A stretch of 64,000 bases of DNA from Cyathus striatus (GCA_025738555.1 JAOVFP010000012.1:1488001-1552000), one strand, 5' to 3'. Counted from the first letter of the stretch, positions 1 to 12,520 are shown. The notes: generated from the letters alone by a model not told the origin. Program-made: numbers and translations.

Positions 1-1109
1 ATGAACAGATTGCTTTAATGTATATGGAACTTCGGTAAAACAGATGCTGAGTACTTACCTAGGTAGCTCTCAGGTTAATTTGACACTGACAATAATATAT
101 CTACTCATTCACTTCATTAATTGACTCTGCTATAGTGTAGGGTGTATCAATATACGTTGATACCATTGGTTTCATTTGTCCTTGACAGCAAAAAAAAAAC
201 ATTCTTTTTTGTTTAGAGATGCTGAAACATTGATTCAGAATTCTATTTGCACCAATTTGAATATAGCAGTACACTGAGCATTTACAGGGGTGTGTACTGA
301 ATTATAGAATATGGTATTATCTATTATTTCCAATTCTACTGTATGTTTTATTTCAATTACAGGAGAAAACAACACGAAGGTTTAAAGAAGCACTTAAAAA
401 CGTAATCAGTCCCGACCCAGTAAATTAAATCTATTTCTTTGGGAAATATTGCGCATGGGGCGGGAGAGGGCGCGATTAGTAATCTGTTGCTAAGGATGCA
501 TGTGTATCAGCTTCTGGGGGCACGCGGCATCAGCACGCTTAGAAACAAACTTTCATTATGCTGAATAATAACAAGCTGCCACTGTAACTACAGTGATCTA
601 TACATAACCATTCCACTGTAATTACAGTGGAATTATGTATAAAAATCACCGTATGGCCTGTATCTATAAAATGGTTGATGTTATCTTAATGAACCTGTAA
701 GAGTAATGAATGCTCATGAAGTGAGCTATTGAATAAATGCAAGAACCTATGCCAGCAGCAGTGACATCAACATCTGAGCCTACTTAAATGTTCATTACTA
801 ATCACCTGTCTGCATAAGAATAGCAGATTTGTTCATATGCTAAGAGGAAGGTGGGCATTTGGCTGGTGGAGATGATGTTGGTTAGGAGTGTTCCTAGGGC
901 TGTAGTGCCTTTGATTTTTGGGGTATGTATTAGTTGGATTAATTTGGGAATGAGGATACATATGGCCATTGTTGCTCCTTGTACATGGTATGGCTGTGTG
1001 TAGTCAGGGGCTCTGACAACACCTGCTGGTTGTCTTCTTTCTTCTTCTAATCATTATCCTTCTACATTGGCATGAGAATCACCACCAGATAGTACTACAG
1101 AAACTGCAC
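1..1109. other. No gene recognised
   Basis: AT-rich sequence without a convincing open frame. The only clear structure is a hairpin around position 620, listed separately. Confidence 0.4.
598..642. repeat. Perfect palindrome with flanking stem
   Basis: Positions 610-633 are a perfect 24-bp palindrome (left half ATTCCACTGTAA). They are flanked by TATACATAA on the left and TTATGTATA on the right, which extends the stem. A related near-palindrome, CACTGTAACTACAGTG, lies just upstream at about 579-594. It could form a cruciform or a hairpin RNA. Function unknown. Confidence 0.7.
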
Positions 1110-1675
1110 CTTGGCAGCCAGATCCATTTCCTTCAACATAGGCACCATCACCTTTGTAGACATTGCAGTCCCCTGCACCTTCACCAATTTCTGCTGCACA
1201 TTATTATGCTGCAAAACCACATATGTCTTATTCTACACACAAAATAACACACCATCAACTCCTACCACATCCTTGAACAACAAAAAAGAACTCACTGAAA
1301 TCAAAGGGCTTTGAATAACCATATTCAACCAATACTTGTTCCAGAACAGCACAAGAGGCTCATTATGCAAGCTCAACTTCAAATCTCCACATTGAGGTGG
1401 TAGTGTTAGTTGGCATGGACACCAAGTACTCAATTTTGCTAAGCAGAATGGATTGGTACTTGCTTGATGAGGTGAAGGGAGGGGTGTAGTTCTCTGGGTA
1501 GGTGCAGAAGGCACCAATATTGACTTTTCCCACAGAGATGGTGCAGTTAGGGTCAATCTTTGATTGATTGTAAGAATGGGAGGGGGAAAGGGAGAACAGG
1601 GAGATGTATAACAACTGGTATGAAGGGATCCTGGAATTTTTGGTTCTTCTGTTGTGTTTCAATATCAAGTGATCA
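1110..1675 (-). pseudogene. CSN5: COP9 signalosome subunit 5 (CSN5/JAB1) fragment
   Basis: Read on the minus strand, this stretch matches the middle and C-terminal part of CSN5, the MPN metalloprotease subunit that removes Nedd8 from cullins. Recognisable pieces in order are [41 protein letters not shown]-like residues in a second frame, WNKYW and QSPLIS, then QQKLVKVQG. They are spread over more than one frame and broken by stops. The N-terminal part with the JAMM zinc site (HxH...D) is missing, because similarity begins right at the border of the neighbouring mobile element at 1676. This is a decayed fragment. I did not find the missing 5' part elsewhere in the window. Confidence 0.75.
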
Positions 1676-3279
1676 CATCAGGAATCAAAAGGGTAGTAAT
1701 ATAGAGCTATGTAGGCCATATAGCACGAATATCTCTTATCGGAAAGTCCCCTTTATGTAGATCCATATAGACTCATACCATCTTTTCATAGATCAACATA
1801 GACCAATATAGCTGGGGTAGCGGCTTGGTAACTCCATATAACTCTGCCTTTGGAAGCATAGACTACTCGTATATTACTGCTACTGTATGTATGTAGGTAA
1901 CAAACATGTAGCTTGTTGAATATACATTTATTACCGATGCTTCAAAAAAAATCACTCGCAGAAATTGGCAGAATAGATAAAACCATATATATTTGATACA
2001 CTACTATACAGTTGTCTTTAAACTACTCAGTGACAGCCCTCTCATTCGATACACATCCTTAGCAATAACCCTTCACATCCATCTCAAACTCCAAAAATCC
2101 GAACATTGAATAGGACGATAGGCATACAAGACATGTCATTGATGTGGAATGTTGCCGGCGTACAGGATATTGAGCACGCATGACACTACAGGGGAATGGG
2201 AGTGGTAAGTAAGAGAAGGAGGCAAGGAATACGCAGCTTACCAGAGTAACACAACCCAACCACCTCGCTACAATAACTACCAATCTCCCAATGTATGGAA
2301 ACACGTACTCAGCGCTACATCAGAACAATACATGTGAGTCATCAGCGAAAGAAAGAAAAAGAAAAGGACGTACAATATAAGTCAGTAACATTGATGCAGA
2401 TAAACATTGGTCACTGAACCTACAGCGGAAAAAAATCAGAAACATTAACTTAAGTAACAAAGCAAAAACTTACGACACAGTACACTTAGCAGGGAGCCTG
2501 GTAAGCATAGCTATTCATGTAGAGGCAAATATGCCATATGAGAACATATCATTGAGAAGAGCAAGGTCAGGCAAGGGAAAGGGAAGGGGAGGAAGGGGGA
2601 AAGGGGGGGAACGGAGGTGAAGGGAAGGAAGAATGAACAAGGACAAGCGGAAACGGAAAATTGTTTGCAAGTGAGAACCGGAATTAACCGATGATTTATG
2701 TCATGTGACTGTTTCGGCGTGTCGGCAGCCAGCAAATCGCATGCATCATGATCTTGCTGTCTTTGTGCCGACCCCTTTCCACAACCACTTCCGATTCTCC
2801 TAATCATTTCTTACTACCTTGCTCCTCCTTTCCATTGGTTTGTCTCAGGACTATTGTACATATTATGCATAAATATAGTGATGTAGAGCATCATATTAAT
2901 ACTTATGATTAAAAATTTATAATCTATATTGAAGCAAATGTGAAGAACCATAAAATTTTAAGCATCGTTATTTATGTTATACTGTCAGGTGTAAATATTT
3001 TTTTATATTCAAGAGAGATAAAGAGTTGAACTACCTGCACCTGTATAGCCTACATCAAAATGTAGGTCATCTATAAAGTAATACATAGATTTTTGTCTAA
3101 TGTATGTAAATCTACATGTCTTGCGCACTACAATCTATAGTCTACTTCTCTCTATCTAGCACTAGAGCGTGCTATGTACTTCAATATAGCCTATGGAGAT
3201 CTTCGTGGCTTGGCGGATGATCAATATAGTTTACCGAGCTTGGCACTCGGCTCAGTACCCGGATCAGTGATTCCTGATG
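1676..3279. mobile_element. Non-autonomous relative of the giant KDZ element (1.6 kb)
   Basis: The left end starts CATCAGGA and the right end finishes TTCCTGATG, flanked on both sides by the dinucleotide CA (1674-1675 and 3280-3281). About 100 bp inside the left end match the left end of the 27.6-kb element at 4586, including AATATCTC, GGGAAAGTCCCCTTT and CATATAGACTC. The last 50 bp match its right end at 32179-32225, sharing ACCGAGCTTGG, CCGGATCAG and TTCCTGATG. No coding region was recognised inside. It is therefore probably a deletion derivative or MITE mobilised by the same transposase. Confidence 0.7.
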
Positions 3280-3281
3280 CA

Positions 3282-4124
3282 ATTGATCTGTCTACCAACC
3301 AATCACAGAGTGTAATGAGGCTTTGGCCAATCATATTTCCAGAAAGTGAGATCCTGACCATGATCCACAAATTGACTTATAGGGTAATCCAGAGGTCCCT
3401 ATAACTCAACTACCTTAAAAGGTAGTGGGAATGTCTTGTTCATTAATGTAGCCCCATGCTAGTTATTCAGTTGTTGTTTAATGTTGTTAGACTCAATGGA
3501 ATTTATAAATCAAGATTAATGTGATTCATAAGATATAGATGGTCTCCATGTGAATCGAGGTGAATCGCAGAGCAGTTCCCACCCACCCAGCGGCTTGACT
3601 GCTCCACATCCATTTTAGCATGCTCTAACCCAACCCAACCCATCTTTAGCCTTATATTTGCATAGGGACTGTCAATGAGGCTGGAAAATGAAACTTGAGT
3701 GCCACAAGTTGTTAACAAACCTACAGTAAGTCATTGGAATTCGAAATGCTCATTTCCTTTAAACTTAGGCTACTTCAGTATTTACTATGTATGCACCCAA
3801 CTATCATCACCCAATATGCACTATGGATTGAGGATAAATATAAGTATTTATTTGTGCCCTATGAGCCCCACTACTATAATCTCAGATGTCTGAGTTTGGT
3901 GTGAATTGTTAGACCTATACAGCCATATTTTACTGCACTTCCAAGTCCATTATCAAGCACGTATACTTACTGTTATTTATCTGCAAGTAAAGAGTATGTA
4001 GAATTCATAGAATTTTCACTTTGGGAGTAAAACCTAATGATCAATAACATTCCAACTTGGAGTCCATACTGTGTCTCAAAACTATCTTTCACTACCAGCA
4101 GAAAAACAGAAAAGTAGAAAGGCA
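3282..4124. other. No gene recognised
   Basis: Host flank between the small element and the GST 3' half. I see no coding similarity or repeat here. Confidence 0.4.
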
Positions 4125-4585
4125 TTAAAAAATGCCTTGATAAGCCTTCAATTCTTCCAAAAGCCTAACTCACTCCCCTCCCTGGAATTGAGCAATTTCC
4201 ATCCAAACATTGCTCTCTTCTCCAAGCAAAATCTTTGCACCAAGCAATGTAGATGTGAATACAAAATCCAGCAAGGTAGGATTATCATCCATAATGAACC
4301 TCCCACCACTCTTTTTGTACAATTTACCAATGTCAAAGTTTGAACCTTTGCCTCACCGGTGGGGACAAGGTCTTTCAGTGGCCCCCTGAAGAATATGGAG
4401 TGAGTATGTTCGATGTATCCCCTGCTTGCAGGATTGGTTTTCTGAGGCATCTTGTAGAACAAGAACATGAAGAGGGGATGGAGCTTGGGAAAGTTGGTAT
4501 CAATGATTTCATTTACAAGAGTCTCGGTGCCAGAAGGAATGACAGCTGGAGTGTCGGGGTATGTCTTGTCAAGGTACTGTGCAAT
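4125..4585 (-). pseudogene. Glutathione S-transferase, 3' half (displaced by 27.6-kb insertion)
   Basis: The minus strand encodes the C-terminal half of a fungal GST, starting IAQYLDKTYPDTP, the end of the thioredoxin-fold domain followed by the helical domain. The frame runs to about 4340. A one-base shift then moves it to the frame reading FDIGKLYKKSGG, LLDFVFTS and LLGEESNVWMEIAQF. A TGA interrupts the final helix (GGE-stop-VRLLEELKAY) before the TAA at 4125-4127. The N-terminal half is at 32226-32538 on the same strand, with the insertion exactly between IP and IAQYL. Dropping one AT duplicate gives codons ATC CCC ATT GCA CAG, so the frame is continuous. The 3' half was probably damaged after separation from its promoter. 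Confidence 0.85.
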
Positions 4586-4596
4586 CATCAGGAAAA
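4586..4596 (+). repeat. Left TIR of giant element
   Basis: CATCAGGAAAA, preceded by the target duplicate AT at 4584-4585. Similarity to the left end of the 1.6-kb element continues for about 100 bp inward. Confidence 0.85.
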
Positions 4597-6167
4597 AAAA
4601 ACATCACAATGTGGAGCTACATAGCTTGGCTAGCAGCAATATCTCACATGGGAAAGTCCCCTTTTGATAGATTCATATAGACTCTTGCCATTGTACCATA
4701 GCTTGACATAGCTCAACATAGGAGAAGCACAACCTTGATAGCACTATTCAAAAAGAACTATAGAAATATAGAAACACCATCTACTGCAGCTACAGGGAGT
4801 ATGTAGACAATAGATCTTCTACTCTAATAGATACCTCCATTCCAATTAATTCAAACAATATTATGCTTACAGTGTAACATCTGGCATAGTAGGGATAGGG
4901 AAACATATATATTATATGAATTAAACAATCTCTTATCACAATATGTACCATACCATACCTACCACAACCAGCCACCTTCCTATGACATATATCTTATACA
5001 TCTGACATCCACACTTATAACAAATATATACGGCTGCTCCTGAACCTCCCAAATCATCCACTCATATCTAAGACACCTGAGTTAGCAGAGTACTTTGAGT
5101 AGCAAACACATAACATGGTCTCACCTTAGTTAGACCTGTGAAACCAGAAACCATTCAAATATCCCAAGCCTAACCAAGCGATAACATGACTTGTCAACAA
5201 TATGAAATGATTGTTCCTGGGTGCAGCGATAAAAGGTGGGACAGGATACCTGCAAACTAAAGTCAGTAAAGGTTTTCCATAAAGTGGATAAAACCTTATG
5301 AGTCAAGAATGAGAAAAATCGGAATCAGAGACATGGCTGTAGTACAAGTAATCATTAGGAGCAGTGGGAAGGTCGTAATCACAGCTTACCGAATACATAA
5401 GACCACCTTCTGCAGCAATGAGTGAGCATAGACAATAGATAATAGGCATGATAAAAGGTAGAAGGCAGGATGGTGTTACATTCGTGGCTGGCATGCTGAA
5501 TGGGTTGGTGGGAGGGATGAGAGAGGGAAGAAAGACAGCAACATGAAAATCTTTGAAAGGAAAGAAGCTGGAATGACTAAACAAACAATGTCACGTGATA
5601 TAAAACAACTACAAGCTGAATCCCAATCACTGCATCATGTGTATGCAAAGTCTGGCCTTCACCATCCCTCACTGCCCCTTGCAATTCCCTCATGCTTGTG
5701 AGATTTATGCAAATACCATTGCATATACTTCCCTTACTTATAATGGCATATTCTCTACATATCATAGCACATATTATTATTAATTATAGGCATACATGCA
5801 AGATTTAAAGATAGTTATTCATGTATCTACCATAAAGCAATGTTGGACAGAGGTCTACACAATATCCTATAATATATTCTCATCTGGGTAAAGCAAACAT
5901 TATGAAAGCTCTTACATAGTCCATACCATTTTATGGCTAATGTATGCAGAGATAAGTAGATTAATGCACAATATATTTATATCTATGCATGCTTCACCTC
6001 AAGTTCTGTAGCCTATAGCACACTATAGAGGAGCATGGCAATGCTATATTAGTATACACACCTTCAACCCATGATATACCATGCTATGCCATCTATACAG
6101 AGCTGTACTACTTGGCGGATGATTGACATTGGCTACCAAGCACCATAGGCACTGCCATCTGACCTGT
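4597..6167. other. Left subterminal region, no gene recognised
   Basis: AT-rich, with no supported coding region. The first 140 bp are shared with the small element at 1676. Confidence 0.4.
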
Positions 6168-6500
6168 GGGAAGGGCCTTCAGGGGGTATTACTCAACCAA
6201 AAGAAATGGCCTCAAGGGAGCCCTTCCCTGTAGGTCACTTAAAGTTCGTACCTGCTAAATTCATATTAGGAATGGATCAGGTGGTACATCTACACTGAAT
6301 GTGTTCATTGTAAGTTTCAACTTCCCAGCAAAGAACTTCCCGGCATCCTAGGAACTTTTTGAGGAAGTTCTTTAGCATACTACTTCTTTCACATACTTAC
6401 ACCTGAACTTCCCGGCATCCTAGGAACTTTTTGAGGAAGTTCTTTAGCATACTGGTTCTTTGTGTACTTACACCTCCAGAACTTCCAAAGAACTTCCCAA
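6168..6500. repeat. Left subterminal GAACTTCC repeats
   Basis: A unit of about 72 bp (GAACTTCCCGGCATCCTAGG, then a GAGGAAGTTC arm) is present twice, at about 6336 and 6408, with further GAACTTCC motifs to 6500. The start, GGGCCTTCAGGGGGTATTA, resembles the segment near 32098 at the other end of the giant element, which also has GGAAGTTC/GAACTTCC pairs. These may be subterminal transposase-binding repeats. Confidence 0.6.
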
Positions 6501-8428
6501 CATTCTGGTGCACTAATATACTTTAAAACACCAATGTCATTACTTTCATATGTGTGGTACATTTAAGTGCAAAATGTGTATGTTACACTGCGGGAGGTGG
6601 CTGATTTATTTTAAATATCTTCAGTATATTGCTTTCAGATGGGTCGTGGTCTTATGGGGAATATTTCGGTGGTTTGTCTGGCTTATGTCTCATGGTTATT
6701 TTCTGTTTGTGGGTTTCCTTTTGGAACTATTTTTAGCAGTGTACATTGCAAGATATCATATTGATCAAGACAAAGATTACAACTATATGTACAGTATAAG
6801 ATTAGGTGCAAGAAGAGTAGCAATAATTCATCAAAGTGGTACACACTCCGCAGAGAATTTCATTCACCTGCCATGGTGCTTCCCCCAAGTACAACCCCCA
6901 TTCAAGTAGAGTTGAGAGCGCCATTCCGAGTATATGTGCAACATAGCACGCACACAACCATTTGCTAGGAAGCCACGAATGGTGTAGTGACATCAACTGT
7001 TGCTTTCACTGTTGTGATATGCACACCTGAAGAACACGTCTACTGTCAGCTGTCAGTTGAAATGCGCAAGAGCTGTAATGTACATAGACTTACACAACAA
7101 CCCAGTGTTCGATGCCATTGTCAATCTGCAATTCATGGCGTTCTACAGCACGTCTGGTAATATGATAAGTGTACTCCCTCTCATCTTTGTTCATGTGACC
7201 AGCAATTGAATTGAACATGTAGTACATGGATCTACATGTCAATGACCAATAATGAGTAAAAAAGTCAAAGAAAAGTATATTAGGTTGGCACTTACCACCA
7301 CCAAGAACGTGAATGACATTGAGGTGCAGTGACTGGCCTGTCTGGCCTGTTTGATGCTGTGATGATGAGTGTTGACAGTGCCACGGGAATGACTGAGTGT
7401 ACACACACACACCACACTTGAGAACATATGGCATTGGTGATGGTGTGATGCCAGTGTCGTTGGTGCCAGGAGCACAACTGAGCGTACACACATTTTTTGG
7501 TAATAAAACTCAGGTTCATGTTGTCATATACAATGCTGCCTTCATATATAACAAGCCAGAACGTTGACAGTGCCACGGGAGCAATGAGTGTATGTGTATT
7601 GAGGCCGAGTAAATAACGTAGCACCATGTCCATCTCGACTCCATCCAAGAAGCTGTGCAACTACTGAATAGGACAAAATGTCTAACTGTTACAACTCATA
7701 TCGCTGTGGAGTGTATGTGAGCATGGCTGTGTGATCTGTATTGTGAAGGAATACTGTACTAGATGACTGAGTACTGAGCACTAGTGGGAGCATGCAAACT
7801 GACTTATGAAACACAGCAGCCCTCAGGAAAGTCATCAAAAGTTGATATGAGAGCCTCCAAGGGATTGGACTCAACTCTGTACAGCCAATGCATGAGGAGA
7901 CATCATAGCTAGTGGGGAGTGCTGGAGGGAGTGGGCATAAAGAAAGTTGGCGTCTGTCTGGGGAAGATGAGGGTGGATGAATTAGTACATAGTGGGTGGT
8001 GGTACATGGAGAATATACATGTTCATCATCATCATGGTTAGCATGATGAAGGCAGGTCCACTAAACTCCATTCAACATGTAGCGCAAGCAGTGCGCAACT
8101 ATTGAAGGATTCAACATGCATGACGAGTGGTTCCGAGTATGCATTCATACACTATGTTTCCAGGCAAATAGTGCCATAAAACCATAAATAGTGTGGCTAG
8201 CTGGTAAATTAAGACTGTTGAAAGGTGGCTGTAATCTAGAGATCGCCAAACAATGGTGCAACAGAGTGTGAGACAGCTGCGCTGTGAGGTGGCAGTGGTG
8301 GCATGTGAGAAGGTAAGTATATAAGCCACCTCCCACAGTATTATAGTTCAAAAATATTAAGAAATTACTTTACATATGAGGCTGAGCCTGCCAGAGATCT
8401 GAATGTACATTTCGAAGAAACATTTACT
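6501..8428. other. No gene recognised; minor repeats
   Basis: Several short open frames lack recognisable motifs. A degenerate motif, GACAGTGCCACGGGA followed by a GAGTGTA-type end, recurs at about 7375 and 7566, with a weaker copy near 7460. A 56-60-bp tandem duplication containing GGCTGAGCCTGCCAGAGATC lies at 8362-8480 and overlaps the 3' end of the next gene. Confidence 0.4.
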
Positions 8429-9245
8429 CTACATATTAGGCTGAGCCTGCCAGAGATCCAAACATATATTTTGAAGAAACACCAAAGCTTGGCTTTTGAC
8501 TTTCTGGTACAGTTTGCACATCACAGACATCCCTCTCAGCTGTCCTCTCCAAACCCTTGACACTTTTGGGATAGTCATGCTGCGGTTAGTGTTCTGGTAT
8601 CCAAACTCACAGTATGGGGTCCAGTGCCCATAATCTTCGGGACTTGAATCGTAATGGAATGGAGTTGGAAACCACAATAGATGCATATCCACAGTTTTAG
8701 AATCTATCAGAGCAACATAAGTATATTAAATTAGATATGATATTTCTCTCACCAGAATAGGAATAATAAGTTCCTATCATGAGCATGATCTCATCGTTTG
8801 TTAAATTGTCATCAAAATATTCTTTGCCAGTGTAGCAGTCCTCTGCATGAAACATCGCATCTTCATTTTGATGAATTCCTGTTGGACCAGTAAGAGCTTT
8901 TTCCACAGGTAAGGTTATTACTGCAAGATGCCATATGTGACCTCCATACAGCAGCACAGCACGCCCTCTAGGTCTTTGGAGAATAGAATCATGTTGGCAT
9001 GCATAGGCATCATAATCTGCCCATGTGAATATATGACCATTAAAAACAATAGGAACCTGCGTGGGTGTTGATACACATGTAAAAGAAAAGCAACATACCA
9101 TAAAATTAAATTCTTCTTGTGTCTCGACTTCGAGACCCCAGTAACGAGCGTGTTGAGAAAGGAAACCACGGGGAGGGGCTGAGTTCCCACGCCGCCTCCC
9201 ATAATACACCAAGGGATTAAACAAATAAACCTATTAAAACACATA
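8429..9245 (-). CDS. Cargo gene A: conserved agaricomycete hypothetical protein
   Basis: I do not recognise a function. The minus strand gives a protein running GNSAPPRGFLSQHARYWGLE, then VPIVFNGHIFTWADYDAYA, QHDSILQRPRGRAVLLYGG, LTNDEIMLMIGTYYSYSG and WFPTPFHY...GHWTPYCE. This pattern belongs to a hypothetical family that I recall as widespread in mushroom genomes. Two introns fit: about 9057-9098, and about 8704-8762 joining YYSYSG to DSKTVDM. The 5' end is unclear, since the frame enters through a possible acceptor near 9240 and no convincing start was found. The C-terminus overlaps a tandem 56-60-bp duplication. It may be a partial or decaying gene. Confidence 0.5.
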
Positions 9246-10345
9246 CTCCACCTCAGTACTGGTTTTAAATCCTTAAACCAATAAAATAACATATTACTTT
9301 ACCTTTCAAAAGAACGACATTGCATTCTGTACAACGAGTATCAGACACCCAGAGCAGCCAAAATGACTAATGACAAAGTCAGCACATGATACAAAGTATG
9401 GAGATTGACAGAACATGGACTTACTAACTCCCCAAGACCCAGACCCTGAACCACTAAGACATGAGATCAGCGAGCTTGAGTGATGACGACGAAGCGACGA
9501 GACAACGAGACAAAAAAACAGTGAGACAGAGAGGGAGAGTGCAAGAAGTGGGGAAAGGAAGAAAGAACGGAACGAGAATGAGTACCCCAACGGTCAGGAG
9601 TTCACGTGGGAGCGGAAACCTGACCCGAGAGGCCGACATAAATGAAATTGATACAAACGGATGACGCTGCCGCATCGGCTGATTACCCAATTAGGAAGGT
9701 AACTGATAGAACGCTCAAACGAGCGCGCATTGCAGAATGGGAGCGCGTTGGTCTATGCGCATGATTGGTTGACCGTCGTCGGGGCACTGATGCAGCATTG
9801 CCTTGTACACGGACTGGCGAAACATCCAGAAGATAAATCATATTTTATTACTACACAATTTGTAAGTAAGTAGATAGGAAAAATGTATATAGTAGCGGAA
9901 AAGGGAAGAAATAAGGCAGGAACTGCCAGGCATTCTTCCCTCCCATAGACAGGGTGTGTAAAGACGAGAATCAGATATAGTTATGAGACGTTTTGATACT
10001 GAGAAATACGTACTGCGATACCGAATTAAATCTGAACTTGACTTTGAATACTTTGACACGAGAACGAAAATAGCCTAAGTTTAACTTGTCTATTTTTAAC
10101 TTGATCTAAATTTGGACTTGAACACAATTGCGCCCCTCAAACTTACTGACTTCGCACCTCGGGATTTAAAGTTGATTATTATATTTGGGATTTACATTCT
10201 AAGTATTTAATAAACTAACTACTCTCGTTGCGAGACTCAACAGTGTATTGCGTTCTGAGACTGCATTTCCACTGACAAGGGGCAGAAGAGTGTGGAAGGG
10301 AACACCTGCCAATACTAAATAATGAGTGATTTCATAATCACTCAT
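9246..10345. other. No gene recognised
   Basis: Contains only short frames without motifs. The stretch 9840-10340 has a texture that could be an old solo LTR, but I could not define its ends. Confidence 0.35.
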
Positions 10346-12425
10346 TCACTCATCCATATGACAAATGAACAACGCATCCCGTGCTGAAGTCACCACAATT
10401 TTCCAGGGTACTGTGGCATGTTCTTTGAAATCAAACATATACAGACTTTCCTCTTGCACAGTATCATCTTTCATGAACATAGACCCATTTCCTTTATGGG
10501 TATGTTTTTGATACTTGAGACGTTGAATGTATTGTATTTGATGTGCTTGACCCAAATATGCATGGTTATAAGGCAACAGATCACAGGTGTCTCTGCCCAC
10601 CTCACCAACACTGAGACTCTTTATGTATTTCATGCATATTGCTGTGATGGGACTTCTTTTAAAATGACCCTCATCCTGCAGTCCCAGAAGGTGCAAGAAG
10701 TTTAGGATATTGTTATCTGTATGTCGCAGATCTTCTGGAAACACAGCCTTTGTTGGCAGTGGAATAGGGTGTGTAAACCCATAATTCATGGACAATATTT
10801 CAAGCACCTCCTGATTGATGCTCTGCACCTTTCCCTCCTGCACCAGTTCCTCCTGCAGCTCTCCTTCCTCCACTTCTCCCTTCTCCACCACTCCCTCCAC
10901 AGTCGAAGGCACAAATTCTGAAGAGGATCCTTCAAGAGCTGTCACAAACTGTCTCAAAGATGGCAAATCAATGTCTAGTGCGTCTGAGTCCTGCATTGAG
11001 AAAGGTGGTGGTGTTAATGAATGTGTTGCCAAAGGTTCTCCAACTTCCCCATCATCGTCAGACATTGAGTCGTCAGGCATTGGGTCATCAGTGCTAGGCA
11101 TCATGCCAAATTCTTCACAGCAATCCCATTCGTAAGCAATGGGACTGAAATATGTAGCACCCCCATAATCACCCAGTGTTGTCTCGCACCAGCGATGAGA
11201 AACTTCGGTACATGTCCACCTTTCATAGTCCTCAACATCTTGCTCCCACATGAAAACCCTTGCCACCACTGTGCTAGGCTTCTTCTGCCTTTGCATATAT
11301 TTCCAGTATTTTGCAGGATTGCTATTCTGAGCTTCTGCCATCTTCTGAATATTGCTCTCATGCCATCTCTTTAAGAATTCCCGAGGTGAAAGCTGGTGTG
11401 TATCCTGCTTGGGAGGCTGAGAGGCAACAGTCTCCTGTGGCTGACATGATTGATATTCATGTGGTGCATTTGTATTTCTGTAGGATCCTTGCAGCTCATG
11501 AAGTGTTGGTTCAACCAGCCTGAAGGTTTGGACTTCTTGTAGCTGGTGTGGATATGGTGCAGGGTACTTGTTGACAGCATCGCTAGGGTCCCACCTGTAC
11601 CAAACAGGGATATTGTATCAACAGAACCATGCTATGGATGGATGTGGGACCCTATAATTCAGGTAGACGCCTATTCTGCTTCTTGAAAAGATGTCACAGG
11701 CCGGGCTCATCCATAGACAGTTAATCCACCCAATGGTGAAAGGACCTAGACCTCCACCATGATCATACAACTTGGCAACCTGACACCATTTCTGTTCATC
11801 CCCATCAATAGTCTCTGCAGCGGCCACCAGAAATGATATCAATGCGATCCATGAAGAGAACCACATTCTCCAGCATTTTATGTTGTTGAATGCTGTCTTG
11901 ATGGTAGTAAAGACTTCATCGAATGTACCATTTTCTGGGGCCATGAGTGGATCGAAGTTGAATCCATATGACCTCTGCAGAGCCTGAACCAAATCATGCA
12001 AGTTATAGTGCAGCTGAAGCCATGAAGTGACATCTTCATGGTACAGATGATAGCCAATGCCTTTCATGATCACTCTGTTATTGATACAGAATGAGCACAG
12101 ACATCCAAATAGTGGACCTTCATATAAAACCTGAAAAGGTAGAAGGCCTAACCATCCTAGGCTTTCATTCCATGAAACTGGGTATTTCGACCAAGCACCC
12201 AGTATATCATTGATGAAGAAGTGGTTGGCAATGTCATTACGTTCTAAGTTATAGACCCCATGGAAAGAATGATGGCTGTTTGGAGAGTAGTATAAAGTAC
12301 CATCAATCATGGTAGCTTTGCCATTGGAGTGATCGAGACTGTAGGATGACCTTCAGTTTATTTCCCAAATGTATAACATACTAGTGAAGAACTTACTTGC
12401 TATTTGACAGCACCAGATGATTCAT
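10346..12425 (-). pseudogene. Cargo gene B: long hypothetical protein with a single in-frame TGA
   Basis: Two exons on the minus strand. Exon 1 at 12397-12425 starts ATG, reading MNHLVLSNS. Exon 2 spans 10346-12338, and the 58-bp intron has GTAAGT and CAG borders. The long exon stays in one frame from MIDGTLYYSP through WYRWDPSDAVNKYP to the final HMDE. The only interruption is one TGA at 11616-11618, between AWFC and YNIPVWY. The product would be about 672 residues. The first third resembles a hypothetical family common in agaricomycete genomes. The middle is acidic and serine-rich and the end is basic. No catalytic motif was recognised. Four 26-bp palindromes lie just upstream. The single stop means either recent loss or readthrough. 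Confidence 0.6.
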
Positions 12426-12520
12426 TGAGATTAGGACAAGGGCAGATTGGATGTATGAGGACTGCAGGTAAAACCAACGTGATGCAAGTAGTTGAACAAC
12501 GAGTGAACATGGTCACTGTA

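Noticed and set aside
6550..6909. 119-codon plus-strand frame with hydrophobic segments
   Set aside because: No family resemblance, no splice context, AT-rich composition; hydrophobicity follows from T-richness.
9840..10340. Possible solo LTR
   Set aside because: No defined TG...CA ends with a target duplication, and no similarity to the LTRs at 13390 and 19363.
8429..12425. TET/JBP dioxygenase gene, often linked to KDZ transposons in mushrooms
   Set aside because: I looked for the HxD...H iron site and the usual flanking motifs in cargo genes A, B and C and did not see them.
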